Shown one piece after another: positions 26,525 through 35,317 of a stretch of 40,217 bases of DNA; position 1 is the first letter of the stretch, and each line of letters starts with the position of its first letter. The translations under genes and the position numbers were made by a program. This DNA comes from Candidatus Liptonbacteria bacterium (GTDB taxonomy: Bacteria > Patescibacteriota > Minisyncoccia > UBA6257 > 2-01-FULL-56-20). The stretch lies in NCBI GenBank assembly GCA_023244935.1, contig JAHFLJ010000007.1, positions 1 to 40,217 on the forward strand, given 5' to 3'. The notes beneath the pieces are model-generated. The model was not told the origin of the DNA and searched no databases. It saw nothing but the letters and a program-made list of their open reading frames with translations.

Positions 26525-26917
26525 ATGAATAAAACTATATTATATTTATTACTCGTAATAGCAATTGCCGGAGGAATTATTTGGTCGATAAGCAATAAAG
26601 CGAAACTTTTTCCTTTAAAACCAAGCACGCAAGCCACTTTTAGCTGTGACGGCAACAAATCAATCGATGTCGCATTCTACGAAGGAGAAATAATTAATGT
26701 TGAACCGGGAGAGCCGCCGATCCCAACCGGAAGCGTGAAGCTCAAACTCAGCGATGGGCGCTCACTGGAACTACCTCAAACCATATCCGCTTCCGGCGCA
26801 CGCTACGCCAATAGCGACGAATCATTCATCTTTTGGAATAAAGGAAATACGGCATTGGTATTGGAAAATAACATCGAAAAAAGTTACACCAACTGTATTA
26901 CTAAATCACAAGATTAA
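26525..26917 (+). CDS. MliC-like (lysozyme inhibitor family) membrane-anchored protein
   Basis: FSCDGNKSIDVAFYEGE...GSVKLKLSDGRSLELPQTISASGARYANSDESFIFWNKGNTALVLENNIEKSYTNC, matching the MliC pattern SASGARYxN...FWxKGxxAxLE...YxxC. Confidence 0.82.
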   Translation: MNKTILYLLLVIAIAGGIIWSISNKAKLFPLKPSTQATFSCDGNKSIDVAFYEGEIINVEPGEPPIPTGSVKLKLSDGRSLELPQTISASGARYANSDESFIFWNKGNTALVLENNIEKSYTNCITKSQD

Positions 26918-27045
26918 AAACGATACTGCGCTTCATCGGAATAATCTTATAATAATTTATGGGATTATGATATCGGCAACTCCGTAGCAATTTATTTAGC
27001 ACATATCCGAAGATCCCAGGCTACGGATTTTCACTATAATTATTC

Positions 27046-27077
27046 TTTTAAAAAATGCCGAAGGAATTACCTTCGGC
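27046..27077 (-). terminator. Rho-independent terminator
   Basis: aaaaatgccgaagg-aatta-ccttcggc, 3' of 27090-27377 (-). Confidence 0.8.
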
Positions 27078-27089
27078 AAGATGCAAAAA

Positions 27090-27377
27090 CTATTCGATAA
27101 AAAAAGCAAGGCTCTTCTGGAGGGACTGCCGTTTCGCCCTCAGATGAGCCACCAAACGACGAAGCCGTTGCTGTTCGCGAGGGATGTCCACCTGCATAGC
27201 AAGAAACTCATGCAAATCAAGCATCTGCTTCCCGAGCTCCTGCTCCTTCGCGTAGCGAGTCCGGAGGTCCTTGTTGACCTGGGCCAGAATCGCTAGGCTC
27301 ATCAAAATCGGCTCCATTTTGTGTTCTACTTTCTGGATTTTCTCCGCCAGAACCTTCCGAATTAAAATTTTGACCAT
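27090..27377 (-). CDS. Small GC-rich hypothetical protein, Arg/Leu-rich helical
   Basis: 95 aa; preceded by TTGACG...aggaggaagtcg-ATG; followed by a terminator. Confidence 0.6.
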   Translation of the reverse strand: MVKILIRKVLAEKIQKVEHKMEPILMSLAILAQVNKDLRTRYAKEQELGKQMLDLHEFLAMQVDIPREQQRLRRLVAHLRAKRQSLQKSLAFFIE

Positions 27378-27555
27378 CGACTTCCTCCTGTAATGAACTT
27401 AATCAATAATTTAACATAATCTAACAAAAACGTCAATAATTGGCGAGGTGAGTTCAAGAAACTATCGCAAAAGAACACTTTAATAATTTGACTGTGATGC
27501 TATAGTCAAAGATGTAAATCGATATAATCCCGCTCCGATTTGACGAAATAAATTA

Positions 27556-28041
27556 ATGATAAAACTGAATATCCAAAAATATTGGCACAAATTATTTGAA
27601 CTTGGAATCTTTCTAAAAAGCATTAATGGGGTCTGGGAAACGATCAGCGGTGTTTTAGTTTTAACACTTAGTAGAGCGACGTTAAACTCTTGGTTCTTGT
27701 CCGTCGCGCACAAAGAACTACTGGAAGATCCAAATGACATGCTTGTAGGTTTTTTAACTCGCTCCTTCAAGGCCCCTTCCGGGGACACCAAAACATTCAT
27801 CGCCGCTTATATACTTTTCCATGGCCTTTTAAACCTGTTTCTGGCAATTCAGTTATATCGCGACAAACATTGGGCGTATTTAGTGTCAATTGTAATGTCT
27901 CTCGCTTTTATCTCCTATCAAATTCACCGCATTGTCGCCTATCGCTCGCTCGTGCTTATAGCATTCACTATTTTCGATATAATTTTTATAATACTCTCCT
28001 GGCACGAATATAAGCACCACAAAAAAAGTATTTTGGCATAA
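27556..28041 (+). CDS. DUF2127-like membrane protein
   Basis: LFELGIFLKSINGVWETISGVLVL...AYILFHGLLNLFLAIQLYRDKHWAYLVSIVMSLAFISYQIHRI. Confidence 0.75.
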   Translation: MIKLNIQKYWHKLFELGIFLKSINGVWETISGVLVLTLSRATLNSWFLSVAHKELLEDPNDMLVGFLTRSFKAPSGDTKTFIAAYILFHGLLNLFLAIQLYRDKHWAYLVSIVMSLAFISYQIHRIVAYRSLVLIAFTIFDIIFIILSWHEYKHHKKSILA

Positions 28042-28044
28042 AAA

Positions 28045-28069
28045 TACCCAACAGATTATCTGTTGGGTA
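28045..28069 (-). terminator. Rho-independent terminator
   Basis: tacccaacaga-tta-tctgttgggta, perfect 11-bp stem, A-tract to the left. Confidence 0.8.
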
Positions 28070-28076
28070 CATCCAA

Positions 28077-28310
28077 TTAAAAACCTACAAGCTCAAGATC
28101 GTGTTTACAAGTATACCCGTACTCAAGACTGTATGCACACTTGCAAGTTGCCTGGCCGCCAACCCTAAACACCTTCCCGTCAACTACATAATAATCAAAA
28201 TTGTAAAGAAGAGTTCCTTCAATGCCCGCCCGCCTACAAGCGTCGGCCAGACTATCTCCCTTAAGTTCCCGAGGAAAACCAGCATACCAGTAAATCACAA
28301 ATTTACGCAT
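28077..28310 (-). CDS. Small hypothetical protein
   Basis: 77 aa MRKFVIYWYAGFPRELKGDSLADACRRAGIEGTLLYNFDYYVVDGKVFRVGG; preceded by gagaaggaggcgct-ATG. Confidence 0.6.
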   Translation of the reverse strand: MRKFVIYWYAGFPRELKGDSLADACRRAGIEGTLLYNFDYYVVDGKVFRVGGQATCKCAYSLEYGYTCKHDLELVGF

Positions 28311-28429
28311 AGCGCCTCCTTCTCCAGTTGCTGTATATAATATAAATTATTAGAAAATCAAAGTCTAACGCTTGCCTCCAAAATGTTGTATAATTTAATA
28401 AGTTCATTTAGCTAAACAGGAGGTGCCCC

Positions 28430-28684
28430 GTGGGTATCGGAATCCTCGTAACTATCGTTTTTGGAATAGCTTTTGGGGTAATCTACACATTAATGCATCT
28501 TTCCTGCTTCTTAAAAAGAAAATATCTCCGCGCCGAAAGCTGGATTTACAAACTTCTCACATTTTTTATGTGCGAATCCTGCAAGGAAGCGTGCGAGAGC
28601 CACACCAAGCTAATCTTCCGAGCACTTCTCTTTTCGGCAATTATCGCAGTCGCCGTCGGACTAACCAAATATTTCGCCGGCTAA
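28430..28684 (+). CDS. Small membrane protein (GTG start)
   Basis: Preceded by TATAAT and aggaggtgcccc-GTG; 84 aa with two TM and CESCKEACES. Confidence 0.6.
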   Translation: MGIGILVTIVFGIAFGVIYTLMHLSCFLKRKYLRAESWIYKLLTFFMCESCKEACESHTKLIFRALLFSAIIAVAVGLTKYFAG

Positions 28685-28697
28685 AATTACCGCTACG

Positions 28698-28721
28698 CCA
28701 TCCCCAAAGGATGGTTTTTTT
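28698..28721 (+). terminator. Rho-independent terminator
   Basis: ccatccccaaaggatggttttttt. Confidence 0.8.
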
Positions 28722-28739
28722 GTTAAAATATAGCTATAT

Positions 28740-31343
28740 ATGGAACCAAACAGAAATATACAAACTGACAATTTTTGGACAAAAACGATTGAAGAAACTT
28801 CAAAGAATCTTTTTACCGACGCGCAAAAAGGCCTGTCTCAAAACGAAACGGATCGGCGCCTACAAATATTCGGTGAAAATATGATCGAAAAAACAGAAAC
28901 AACTCCTGCTTTTTTTATTTTATTAAACCAGCTTAAAAGCCCTTTGATTTTAATGCTTTTAGTGGCCTGCGGAATTACTCTCTTTATTGGCCACCTTCGC
29001 GATGCAATTTTTATCTTCTCGGCGATAGCAGTTAATACTGTTCTTGGGTTCTATCAAGAATATAAGGCCGGAAAAGCAATATCCGAGCTCAAAACGTATT
29101 TGAAGCAGAGAGCCAGAGTCATTCGCGACGGAAAAGAATATGAAATTGATGCCACCTATCTTGTGCCCGGAGACATAATCCGAGTCTCTCAAGGCGACCG
29201 CATTCCGGCCGACGGCAGACTCATCTATATAAATGATTTGCAAATTGATGAAGCGATATTGACCGGAGAATCGCTACCAACATCAAAAACAGTGGAACCA
29301 ACTCGAGAAAACTCACCTCTCGGAGATCAAACATCGATGATCTTTGCCGGGACTCTAACCACGCAAGGGGTTGCCACGGCAATAGTTTGCAGAACCGGTT
29401 CCTATACCGAACTAGGAAAAATTGCCGAACTTGTGACCGCATCACAAAAAGAAGAAACACCACTTCAAAAATCTGTTAGAAAATTTAGTATTAAGGCTGG
29501 AATTTTCCTGGGAATCTTAACTATGATAGTTTTTGCCGTCGGCATATTTTTAGGACATTCATTCCTTGAAATGTTTTTAATTTCGGTTGCCGTAGCGGTT
29601 TCCGCGGTCCCGGAAGGGCTACCAATCGCCATGACTGTAATCCTCGCAACCGGGGTTCAGCGAATGGCCAAAAGGAAAGGTGTTGTTAGAAAATTAATTG
29701 CCGCCGAAGCACTTGGAAGTACGACCGTAATCTTAACTGATAAAACCGGAACTTTAACAATGGCAAAAATGGAGCTCGGAAAGATATTACCACTAGGCAA
29801 CGTTGGCGAAGACAATCTATTGGAAATGGCGCTGATTAACACCAATGTCCTCATCGAAAACAAAGCTGATAAACCTTCCGAATGGAGGATGACCGGCAGA
29901 ACAATAGAAACTTCCCTTGTAAGATCGACCGCGCTACGCGGAATATTTATTGATAATATAAAAAATAAAACGTCGATATTAAATACACTGCCTTTTAATG
30001 CCACGAATAAATTCTCTGCCTCGCTGATTAAACAAGACGGTCAACATATTCTGATATTTTTTGGTGCTCCGGACATTTTGCTAAAACACTCCAAGCTATC
30101 AGAAACAAACAAAAAAAATATAAACGAAACAATTAACAATCTAGCGGAATCCGGAGATCTTGTATTGGGAATAGCCACCCAAAAAATTGCGCCTAAAAAA
30201 GATTTTGATTTTTCAAAAGATTTAGAGTTAAAAAACCTTTCTTTTGAAGGACTAATAACTCTCAAGGATCCGATTCGGCCGAGCGTGAAAGAAGCTATAA
30301 AAAATGTAGAAGCGGCCGGAATAAGAATTATAGTGATGTCCGGAGACCACAAAGGAACAGCCGTTTCCATCGCCCGAGAAGCCGGTATAACTGTCAAAGA
30401 AAACGGAGTCTTAGACGCCACAGAGTTGCGTTATTTATCGGATGAAGATCTTGGGAAGAGACTAAGCCGGTTAAGTGTCGTTTCCAGAGTATCTCCATTG
30501 GATAAATTAAAACTTGTTAAGGCGTTTCAAGCTGCAGGGGAAGTAGTGGCAATGACCGGAGACGGAGTCAATGACGCGCCAAGCATTAGGCAAGCCGACA
30601 TAGGCATTGCTATGGGATCCGGCACGGAAGTAACCCGAGACGTAGCTGACCTAGTACTACTCGATGATAATTTTGAAACCATTGCAGCAGCCGTACAAGA
30701 AGGACGCCAAATTATGAGCAATATCCGCAAAGTATTGGTCTACCTATTATCCAATGTAGCCGACGGATTAATTTTAATCGGAGGCTCACTTATTGCCGGA
30801 GTGGCCATGCCATTAAATGCCCTACAAATTCTCTGGGTGAATTTCTTTACCGATAGCTTCCCGGCGGTGGCTTTTGCTTTTGAAAAAGACGGCAACGACT
30901 CACTAATCTTAATTAAAAAATCAAAATCCGAGCTGTTCAGTCCGCTCATGAAATTTTTGATTATCTTCGTCGGAATATCCACTAGCGCCTTGCTGTTTGT
31001 ATTATATTTATTGCTACTCAAAGCCGGTCATCCGGAAAATATTGTCCGTACTTTTATTTTCGCGAGTTTTAGCACCTATACACTTTTCCTTGTATTTCCG
31101 GTTAAAAATCTGGACAAAAGCATATTTAAATATTCTCCATTTTCAAATCGCTTCATGTTGCTTGGAATTGGAGCCGGAATGATTCTCACAATATTGGCCG
31201 TATATGCTCCATTCCTTCAGACAATATTTGAGACTGTCAGTCTTCCGCCGGTTTGGGCGCTCGGAGTCGTAGGAATCGGAGTTTTAAATATTCTGCTCAT
31301 TGAAATAGGAAAATGGATTTTCCGCCAAAAAATATTCAAATAA
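28740..31343 (+). CDS. Cation-transporting P-type ATPase (Ca2+ type)
   Basis: GDRIPADGRL, ILTGESLP, VPEGLPIAMTVILATG, ILTDKTGTLT, MTGDGVNDAPSIRQADIGIAMG. Confidence 0.94.
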   Translation: MEPNRNIQTDNFWTKTIEETSKNLFTDAQKGLSQNETDRRLQIFGENMIEKTETTPAFFILLNQLKSPLILMLLVACGITLFIGHLRDAIFIFSAIAVNTVLGFYQEYKAGKAISELKTYLKQRARVIRDGKEYEIDATYLVPGDIIRVSQGDRIPADGRLIYINDLQIDEAILTGESLPTSKTVEPTRENSPLGDQTSMIFAGTLTTQGVATAIVCRTGSYTELGKIAELVTASQKEETPLQKSVRKFSIKAGIFLGILTMIVFAVGIFLGHSFLEMFLISVAVAVSAVPEGLPIAMTVILATGVQRMAKRKGVVRKLIAAEALGSTTVILTDKTGTLTMAKMELGKILPLGNVGEDNLLEMALINTNVLIENKADKPSEWRMTGRTIETSLVRSTALRGIFIDNIKNKTSILNTLPFNATNKFSASLIKQDGQHILIFFGAPDILLKHSKLSETNKKNINETINNLAESGDLVLGIATQKIAPKKDFDFSKDLELKNLSFEGLITLKDPIRPSVKEAIKNVEAAGIRIIVMSGDHKGTAVSIAREAGITVKENGVLDATELRYLSDEDLGKRLSRLSVVSRVSPLDKLKLVKAFQAAGEVVAMTGDGVNDAPSIRQADIGIAMGSGTEVTRDVADLVLLDDNFETIAAAVQEGRQIMSNIRKVLVYLLSNVADGLILIGGSLIAGVAMPLNALQILWVNFFTDSFPAVAFAFEKDGNDSLILIKKSKSELFSPLMKFLIIFVGISTSALLFVLYLLLLKAGHPENIVRTFIFASFSTYTLFLVFPVKNLDKSIFKYSPFSNRFMLLGIGAGMILTILAVYAPFLQTIFETVSLPPVWALGVVGIGVLNILLIEIGKWIFRQKIFK

Positions 31344-31354
31344 ATTAAAATCAA

Positions 31355-32284
31355 ATGCTTAATAGTTTATTCATTCTGACAGTTTCATTATTCTTAGTCG
31401 TCAAGGGCGCAACCTTGGCAACAAAATATGCAGGAAAGTTAGCGACTGGCTTCAACCTATCGAAATATACCGTTGGATTTATTATTGTCGCCGTAATTTC
31501 AATCTTGCCGGAAACTTTTGTCGCAATTAATTCGGCCATCGAAGGATCCCCGTCATTTGGTCTAGGAGTCCTGTTCGGCGGGAATGTTGCGGATTTGACC
31601 CTTATATTTTCGATAATAATTCTCTTCGCCGGAAGAAATATTAAAATAGAAAGTAGTATTCTAAAAAACAACAAGATTTTTCCGGCATTGCTACTACTAC
31701 CTATCATACTTGGCTTAGACGGAAATTATTCTCGAATCGAAGGAGCTTCTCTTATTGTCGCGGGGGTAATATTTTATTATCTGTCGCTTAAAAAAGGCAT
31801 CGCTGGTATCTTGATAAAAAATGAAGAAAGCAGTCGATTTAAAAGCTCGATGATGCTTTTGCTCAGCCTGGCGCTACTGCTTATCGGATCACATTTTGCG
31901 GTAACTTCAGCCACTTCGGTTGCCGAATATCTAAAAATCAACCCGATATTAATCGGGATGTTTGTCGTTGGGTTAGGGGCCACAATGCCGGAACTGTTAT
32001 TCTCACTTAAGTCCGTCAAAAAGAATGATGATTCTCTTGCGGTTGGCGACATTCTTGGAACAGTCTTAGCCGATGCAACAATTGTTGTCGGAATCCTGGC
32101 GCTGATTAGCCCTTTTTCATTCCCTCAAAAAATAGTCTATTCAGCCGGAATATTTATGGTGACGGCATCCGTCATTCTTTTTCGATTTATGAATTCAGGA
32201 AAAAATATATCCAAAAAAGAAGCTATGTCACTTTTTATTTTCTGGTTAGCTTTTGTCATCGCGGAATTATTCTTAAGTAATTGA
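31355..32284 (+). CDS. Na+/Ca2+ exchanger (CaCA) family protein
   Basis: Duplicated alpha-repeat motifs ILPETFVAINSAIEGSPSFGLGVLFGGNVADLTL and ATMPELLFSLKSVKKNDDSLAVGDILGTVLADATIVVG. Confidence 0.86.
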   Translation: MLNSLFILTVSLFLVVKGATLATKYAGKLATGFNLSKYTVGFIIVAVISILPETFVAINSAIEGSPSFGLGVLFGGNVADLTLIFSIIILFAGRNIKIESSILKNNKIFPALLLLPIILGLDGNYSRIEGASLIVAGVIFYYLSLKKGIAGILIKNEESSRFKSSMMLLLSLALLLIGSHFAVTSATSVAEYLKINPILIGMFVVGLGATMPELLFSLKSVKKNDDSLAVGDILGTVLADATIVVGILALISPFSFPQKIVYSAGIFMVTASVILFRFMNSGKNISKKEAMSLFIFWLAFVIAELFLSN

Positions 32285-32330
32285 ACAGCTATTCCTTTAC
32301 AGCTAAAGCTTAAGTTGTATTATTAACAAT

Positions 32331-32561
32331 ATGAAACAAAAAACTGCCTTGATAACAATCTTCGCCGTCTCGATTTTCGGATTGATATTCTCCGGAGTTT
32401 TAACCTATCAGGAATTGTTTACCACAACAGCAGTCACCTGCCCCGCCCCTGGAGCACCAGGAACAGTCTTCGGCTATCCCGCGTGCGTTTACGGATTTTT
32501 TATGTATTTGATAATCTTAATAATTTCCGGCCTCGGCTTATTCAAAAAAAATAGCCCGTAG
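32331..32561 (+). CDS. Small two-TM protein with conserved-looking Cys pair
   Basis: 76 aa; SGVLTYQELFTTTAVTCPAPGAPGTVFGYPACVYGFFMYLIILI; TATTAT 7 nt upstream of ATG. Confidence 0.65.
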   Translation: MKQKTALITIFAVSIFGLIFSGVLTYQELFTTTAVTCPAPGAPGTVFGYPACVYGFFMYLIILIISGLGLFKKNSP

Positions 32562-32570
32562 AATCAAATT

Positions 32571-32747
32571 CTAAGGGCCAAATATTTTGTCGCGAACCTT
32601 TTCCCTAAAAGCGGTCTGCTCTTTGCACTTAGCCATCGCTGCCTTATAGCGACCGTTGCATTTTCTGCAATGCTTTATACCTAAAATGTCCGTATCATTC
32701 ACCTCAATATCCGATCGATTGCACCCATAACAATACCCCTTCGCCAA
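32571..32747 (-). CDS. 58-aa zinc-ribbon-like protein, TTG start, not in ORF track
   Basis: SD acggaggtgataa then TTG: (M)AKGYCYGCNRSDIEVNDTDILGIKHCRKCNGRYKAAMAKCKEQTAFREKVRDKIFGP*. Confidence 0.6.
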   Translation of the reverse strand: MAKGYCYGCNRSDIEVNDTDILGIKHCRKCNGRYKAAMAKCKEQTAFREKVRDKIFGP

Positions 32748-32839
32748 TTATCACCTCCGTAATTTGTTCTATCAACATATTACCCTACCATAAACAAAAT
32801 AACAAATTTTCGCGATAATTCTGGAAAAAATAAAAGTGG

Positions 32840-34270
32840 CTAGCTCAAGAATTCGATTATTGCTGAACCGGCGAAATATATATAAAAAACGGCGGCGCAA
32901 ACCATAACTGCATTCGTGAATAAATTTGGGCGCAACAGCTTATCCAATTTAAAATTATTTAAATAAATTAAAACCGGAATATAAATTGCCATAGTTATTC
33001 CGCCTAGAACGGCGCTAAGATTAAGCAAGGTTAACGGTTGCTTATACGGTAAAAGCAAAGCGGAGATTCCGACAATAATCGAAATTAATACATAATACAG
33101 AACGTGGGTTGAAACATTCTTTATCCCTTTCAGTCTTTCTTTAAATGGACCAACATGTGAATTAACATAAAGAATATCGGTAACAATTCTGGTAAAAGCG
33201 TCGATGACCGTCCACATCACCGAGAATAGCATCAAAAAAGTCATCGCCAAAAAGGTATTGTATCCGAACGTGCCCCAATTTTTTCCGAAAATATTTGCCT
33301 GCGCCACCGCAACTTGCAAGCCTTCAGGGATTGCTCCGAGAGGTTTTAAGACGACATAGGCATTCAAGCTCACTAAAAGCAAAGTGACAATCCCCAGAAG
33401 CCAAAAAATTACCGCCTGATCGATGAATACAAATCGCATCCACTTCTTCCATTTGCGCATATTATCCGGGTTAGGATCAAATTTATAACCCTTAAAAGAA
33501 ACTGCCTCCTCTTTGCCGGTTATCGGATTAATAATTCTTCCGACATATTTTCCCATCCCGATTTGCTTATCTCTATACCAAAGGGATACGCACAGGTTCA
33601 AAAGTCCTCCCGCGCCGGCAAAAACAATTGCTCCAAGTAAAACCGACATACTAAGTCCGGACGGCAACCCTCTAAAATTCGAAATATCGATAAATGCCTG
33701 CTTAAAATCGTTCAAACTTAAATTCAAAAAACTATTAATCAATAAAAGAATAAAAAAGGTCGGAACAATTATTTTCAAACTTTTTTCCAATATTCCATAG
33801 GCGGTTTTCCCGGAGAAAGTGAGCAATAAAACCAAGCCCAAGCTAAACCAAGCCCAGCCTAAATATGTTCCAAACCCGAATAATTCTTTCAAAGTTGTCC
33901 CCATTGCCCCCGCCCATCCCGGCCAAATATACATAAGAATTGCGGACAATAACCACAAAGGAGCAAACCATTTAAATATTCTGGAAGAAGACGTAAAAAA
34001 ACTTTCGCCGGTTGCGAGCGCGTGTCTCGCCACTTCTTTATTAATAAAATATTGAAATGTTAATCCTAAAAATGCCGCCCATAGGATACCCATGCCGAAA
34101 CGAGTAACTAAATTTGGCCATAAAATTAATTCTCCGGTTCCCACGGCCAACCCCATGACTACCACCCCAACTCCTAAAGCCTTGCTCCAGTGAGGAGGTT
34201 CCGGCAATTCTCGAAGCTCTCTTTCTTCGTAGTTTGAATCCATAAATAAATTATACATAAAATCAGCCAC
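32840..34270 (-). CDS. NRAMP-like transporter of a divergent subfamily
   Basis: WSKALGVGVVVMGLAVGTGELILWPNLVTRFGMGILWAAFLGLTFQYFINKEVARHALATGESFF; about 11-12 TM. Confidence 0.78.
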   Translation of the reverse strand: MADFMYNLFMDSNYEERELRELPEPPHWSKALGVGVVVMGLAVGTGELILWPNLVTRFGMGILWAAFLGLTFQYFINKEVARHALATGESFFTSSSRIFKWFAPLWLLSAILMYIWPGWAGAMGTTLKELFGFGTYLGWAWFSLGLVLLLTFSGKTAYGILEKSLKIIVPTFFILLLINSFLNLSLNDFKQAFIDISNFRGLPSGLSMSVLLGAIVFAGAGGLLNLCVSLWYRDKQIGMGKYVGRIINPITGKEEAVSFKGYKFDPNPDNMRKWKKWMRFVFIDQAVIFWLLGIVTLLLVSLNAYVVLKPLGAIPEGLQVAVAQANIFGKNWGTFGYNTFLAMTFLMLFSVMWTVIDAFTRIVTDILYVNSHVGPFKERLKGIKNVSTHVLYYVLISIIVGISALLLPYKQPLTLLNLSAVLGGITMAIYIPVLIYLNNFKLDKLLRPNLFTNAVMVCAAVFYIYFAGSAIIEFLS

Positions 34271-34271
34271 A

Positions 34272-34301
34272 AAAAAACCACCCGTTTTCGAGTGGTTTTT
34301 G
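34272..34301 (-). terminator. Rho-independent terminator
   Basis: aaaaaccacccgttttcgagtggttttt. Confidence 0.75.
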
Positions 34302-34309
34302 TAGAAGTC

Positions 34310-35170
34310 TTAGCGATTGCCTTGTAGTTTCCTCTGAAGCTCTTGAAGTTGCTTTAACATCTCATCAATCTTCTGTTGGCCTGAATTTTCGCTTGCGTTT
34401 TTAAGACTTTCAATTTTCTTTTCTACCTGCTTTTCAGATTTATCTCCATACTTTTCCCAAAGCTCAGTTCCCTTAACCGGACTGATTATCTCAGTTTGAT
34501 TATAATTCCTTAAAACTTCGGCAATTACAATTCCCGGCATATCTTTAGAAACTCGTCCCAAAACGCTAATTTCTTGCCCGACCAACACCTGAGTCGCAAC
34601 CGTATCCACTCTCTGCTCGGAACCGTTCTTCAAAATTACATTTCTCACATTTGAAAAATCAATTGTCCAAGACGTTCCCCAAACTTCGGCGACTAAAGTA
34701 GTGCTGGCAACACTCTTAACGATCAATCCTCTTCCGGTGAATCTTCCTTCCGGGTTGATACTGATTTCAGCCTTCCTGACAATCTGCTTTTCACAAACCG
34801 GAGGCAACTGACATCCGTTTTTGCTGGCTCGAGCAACTACTCTGCCACCTTGCGCAGTACAGCTAGCCGTAAACTGAGTCATCTCCGGCATAACCATCAT
34901 CGGACAGATAAACTTATCAGTTTTCTGACAAATTGGAGGAGGCAGACATCCGGAAGTTGCTTCCGGTTGGTACACTGTTCCACCCTCTGCGATGCACTTA
35001 ATTCTTAAAGCTGTAACGTCTACCGCCACAAAAGTCGGGCAGGCAGGTGTAGTTGTTGCGACAGTGCTGGTCGCGGTGCTCGTGCTGGTCGTAGTTGCAA
35101 CCTGAGCAGAAGCAATACCGGATACTACAAGCGCTCCGATAAACAACGCTATTATTAATTTATTTTTCAT
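34310..35170 (-). CDS. Secreted protein with two Cys-rich repeats and a DUF5666-like domain
   Basis: Signal peptide MKNKLIIALFIGALVVSGIASA (start 35170); CPTFVAVDVTALRIKCIAEGGTVYQPEATSGCLPPPIC and CPMMVMPEMTQFTASCTAQGGRVVARASKNGCQLPPVC. Confidence 0.72.
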   Translation of the reverse strand: MKNKLIIALFIGALVVSGIASAQVATTTSTSTATSTVATTTPACPTFVAVDVTALRIKCIAEGGTVYQPEATSGCLPPPICQKTDKFICPMMVMPEMTQFTASCTAQGGRVVARASKNGCQLPPVCEKQIVRKAEISINPEGRFTGRGLIVKSVASTTLVAEVWGTSWTIDFSNVRNVILKNGSEQRVDTVATQVLVGQEISVLGRVSKDMPGIVIAEVLRNYNQTEIISPVKGTELWEKYGDKSEKQVEKKIESLKNASENSGQQKIDEMLKQLQELQRKLQGNR

Positions 35171-35258
35171 TTTTTTATTGATTTGACCTATTTTGATTAA
35201 TTCTAACAAAAATATCACCTTCAAATAGACAGCCTGTTAATAACCTTTGCTATCAACA

Positions 35259-35288
35259 AAAACCGCCTCGACACACTATGTGACGAAG
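35259..35288 (-). terminator. Terminator-like hairpin
   Basis: aaccgcctcgacacactatgtgacgaagcgg, imperfect stem, 3' of 35318-39133 (-). Confidence 0.55.
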
Positions 35289-35317
35289 CGGATTCTGTTT
35301 TATTACACCTTTTACAC

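Noticed and set aside
28423-28884. 153-aa plus-strand ORF overlapping the 84-aa membrane protein and the ATPase start
   Set aside because: Out of frame with two better supported genes and runs through a clear terminator; Arg/Ser-rich noise composition.
32331-32561. Vitamin K epoxide reductase call for the 76-aa membrane protein
   Set aside because: Only a Cys pair and two TMs are visible; too short for VKOR and no CxxC active site, so left as a hypothetical.
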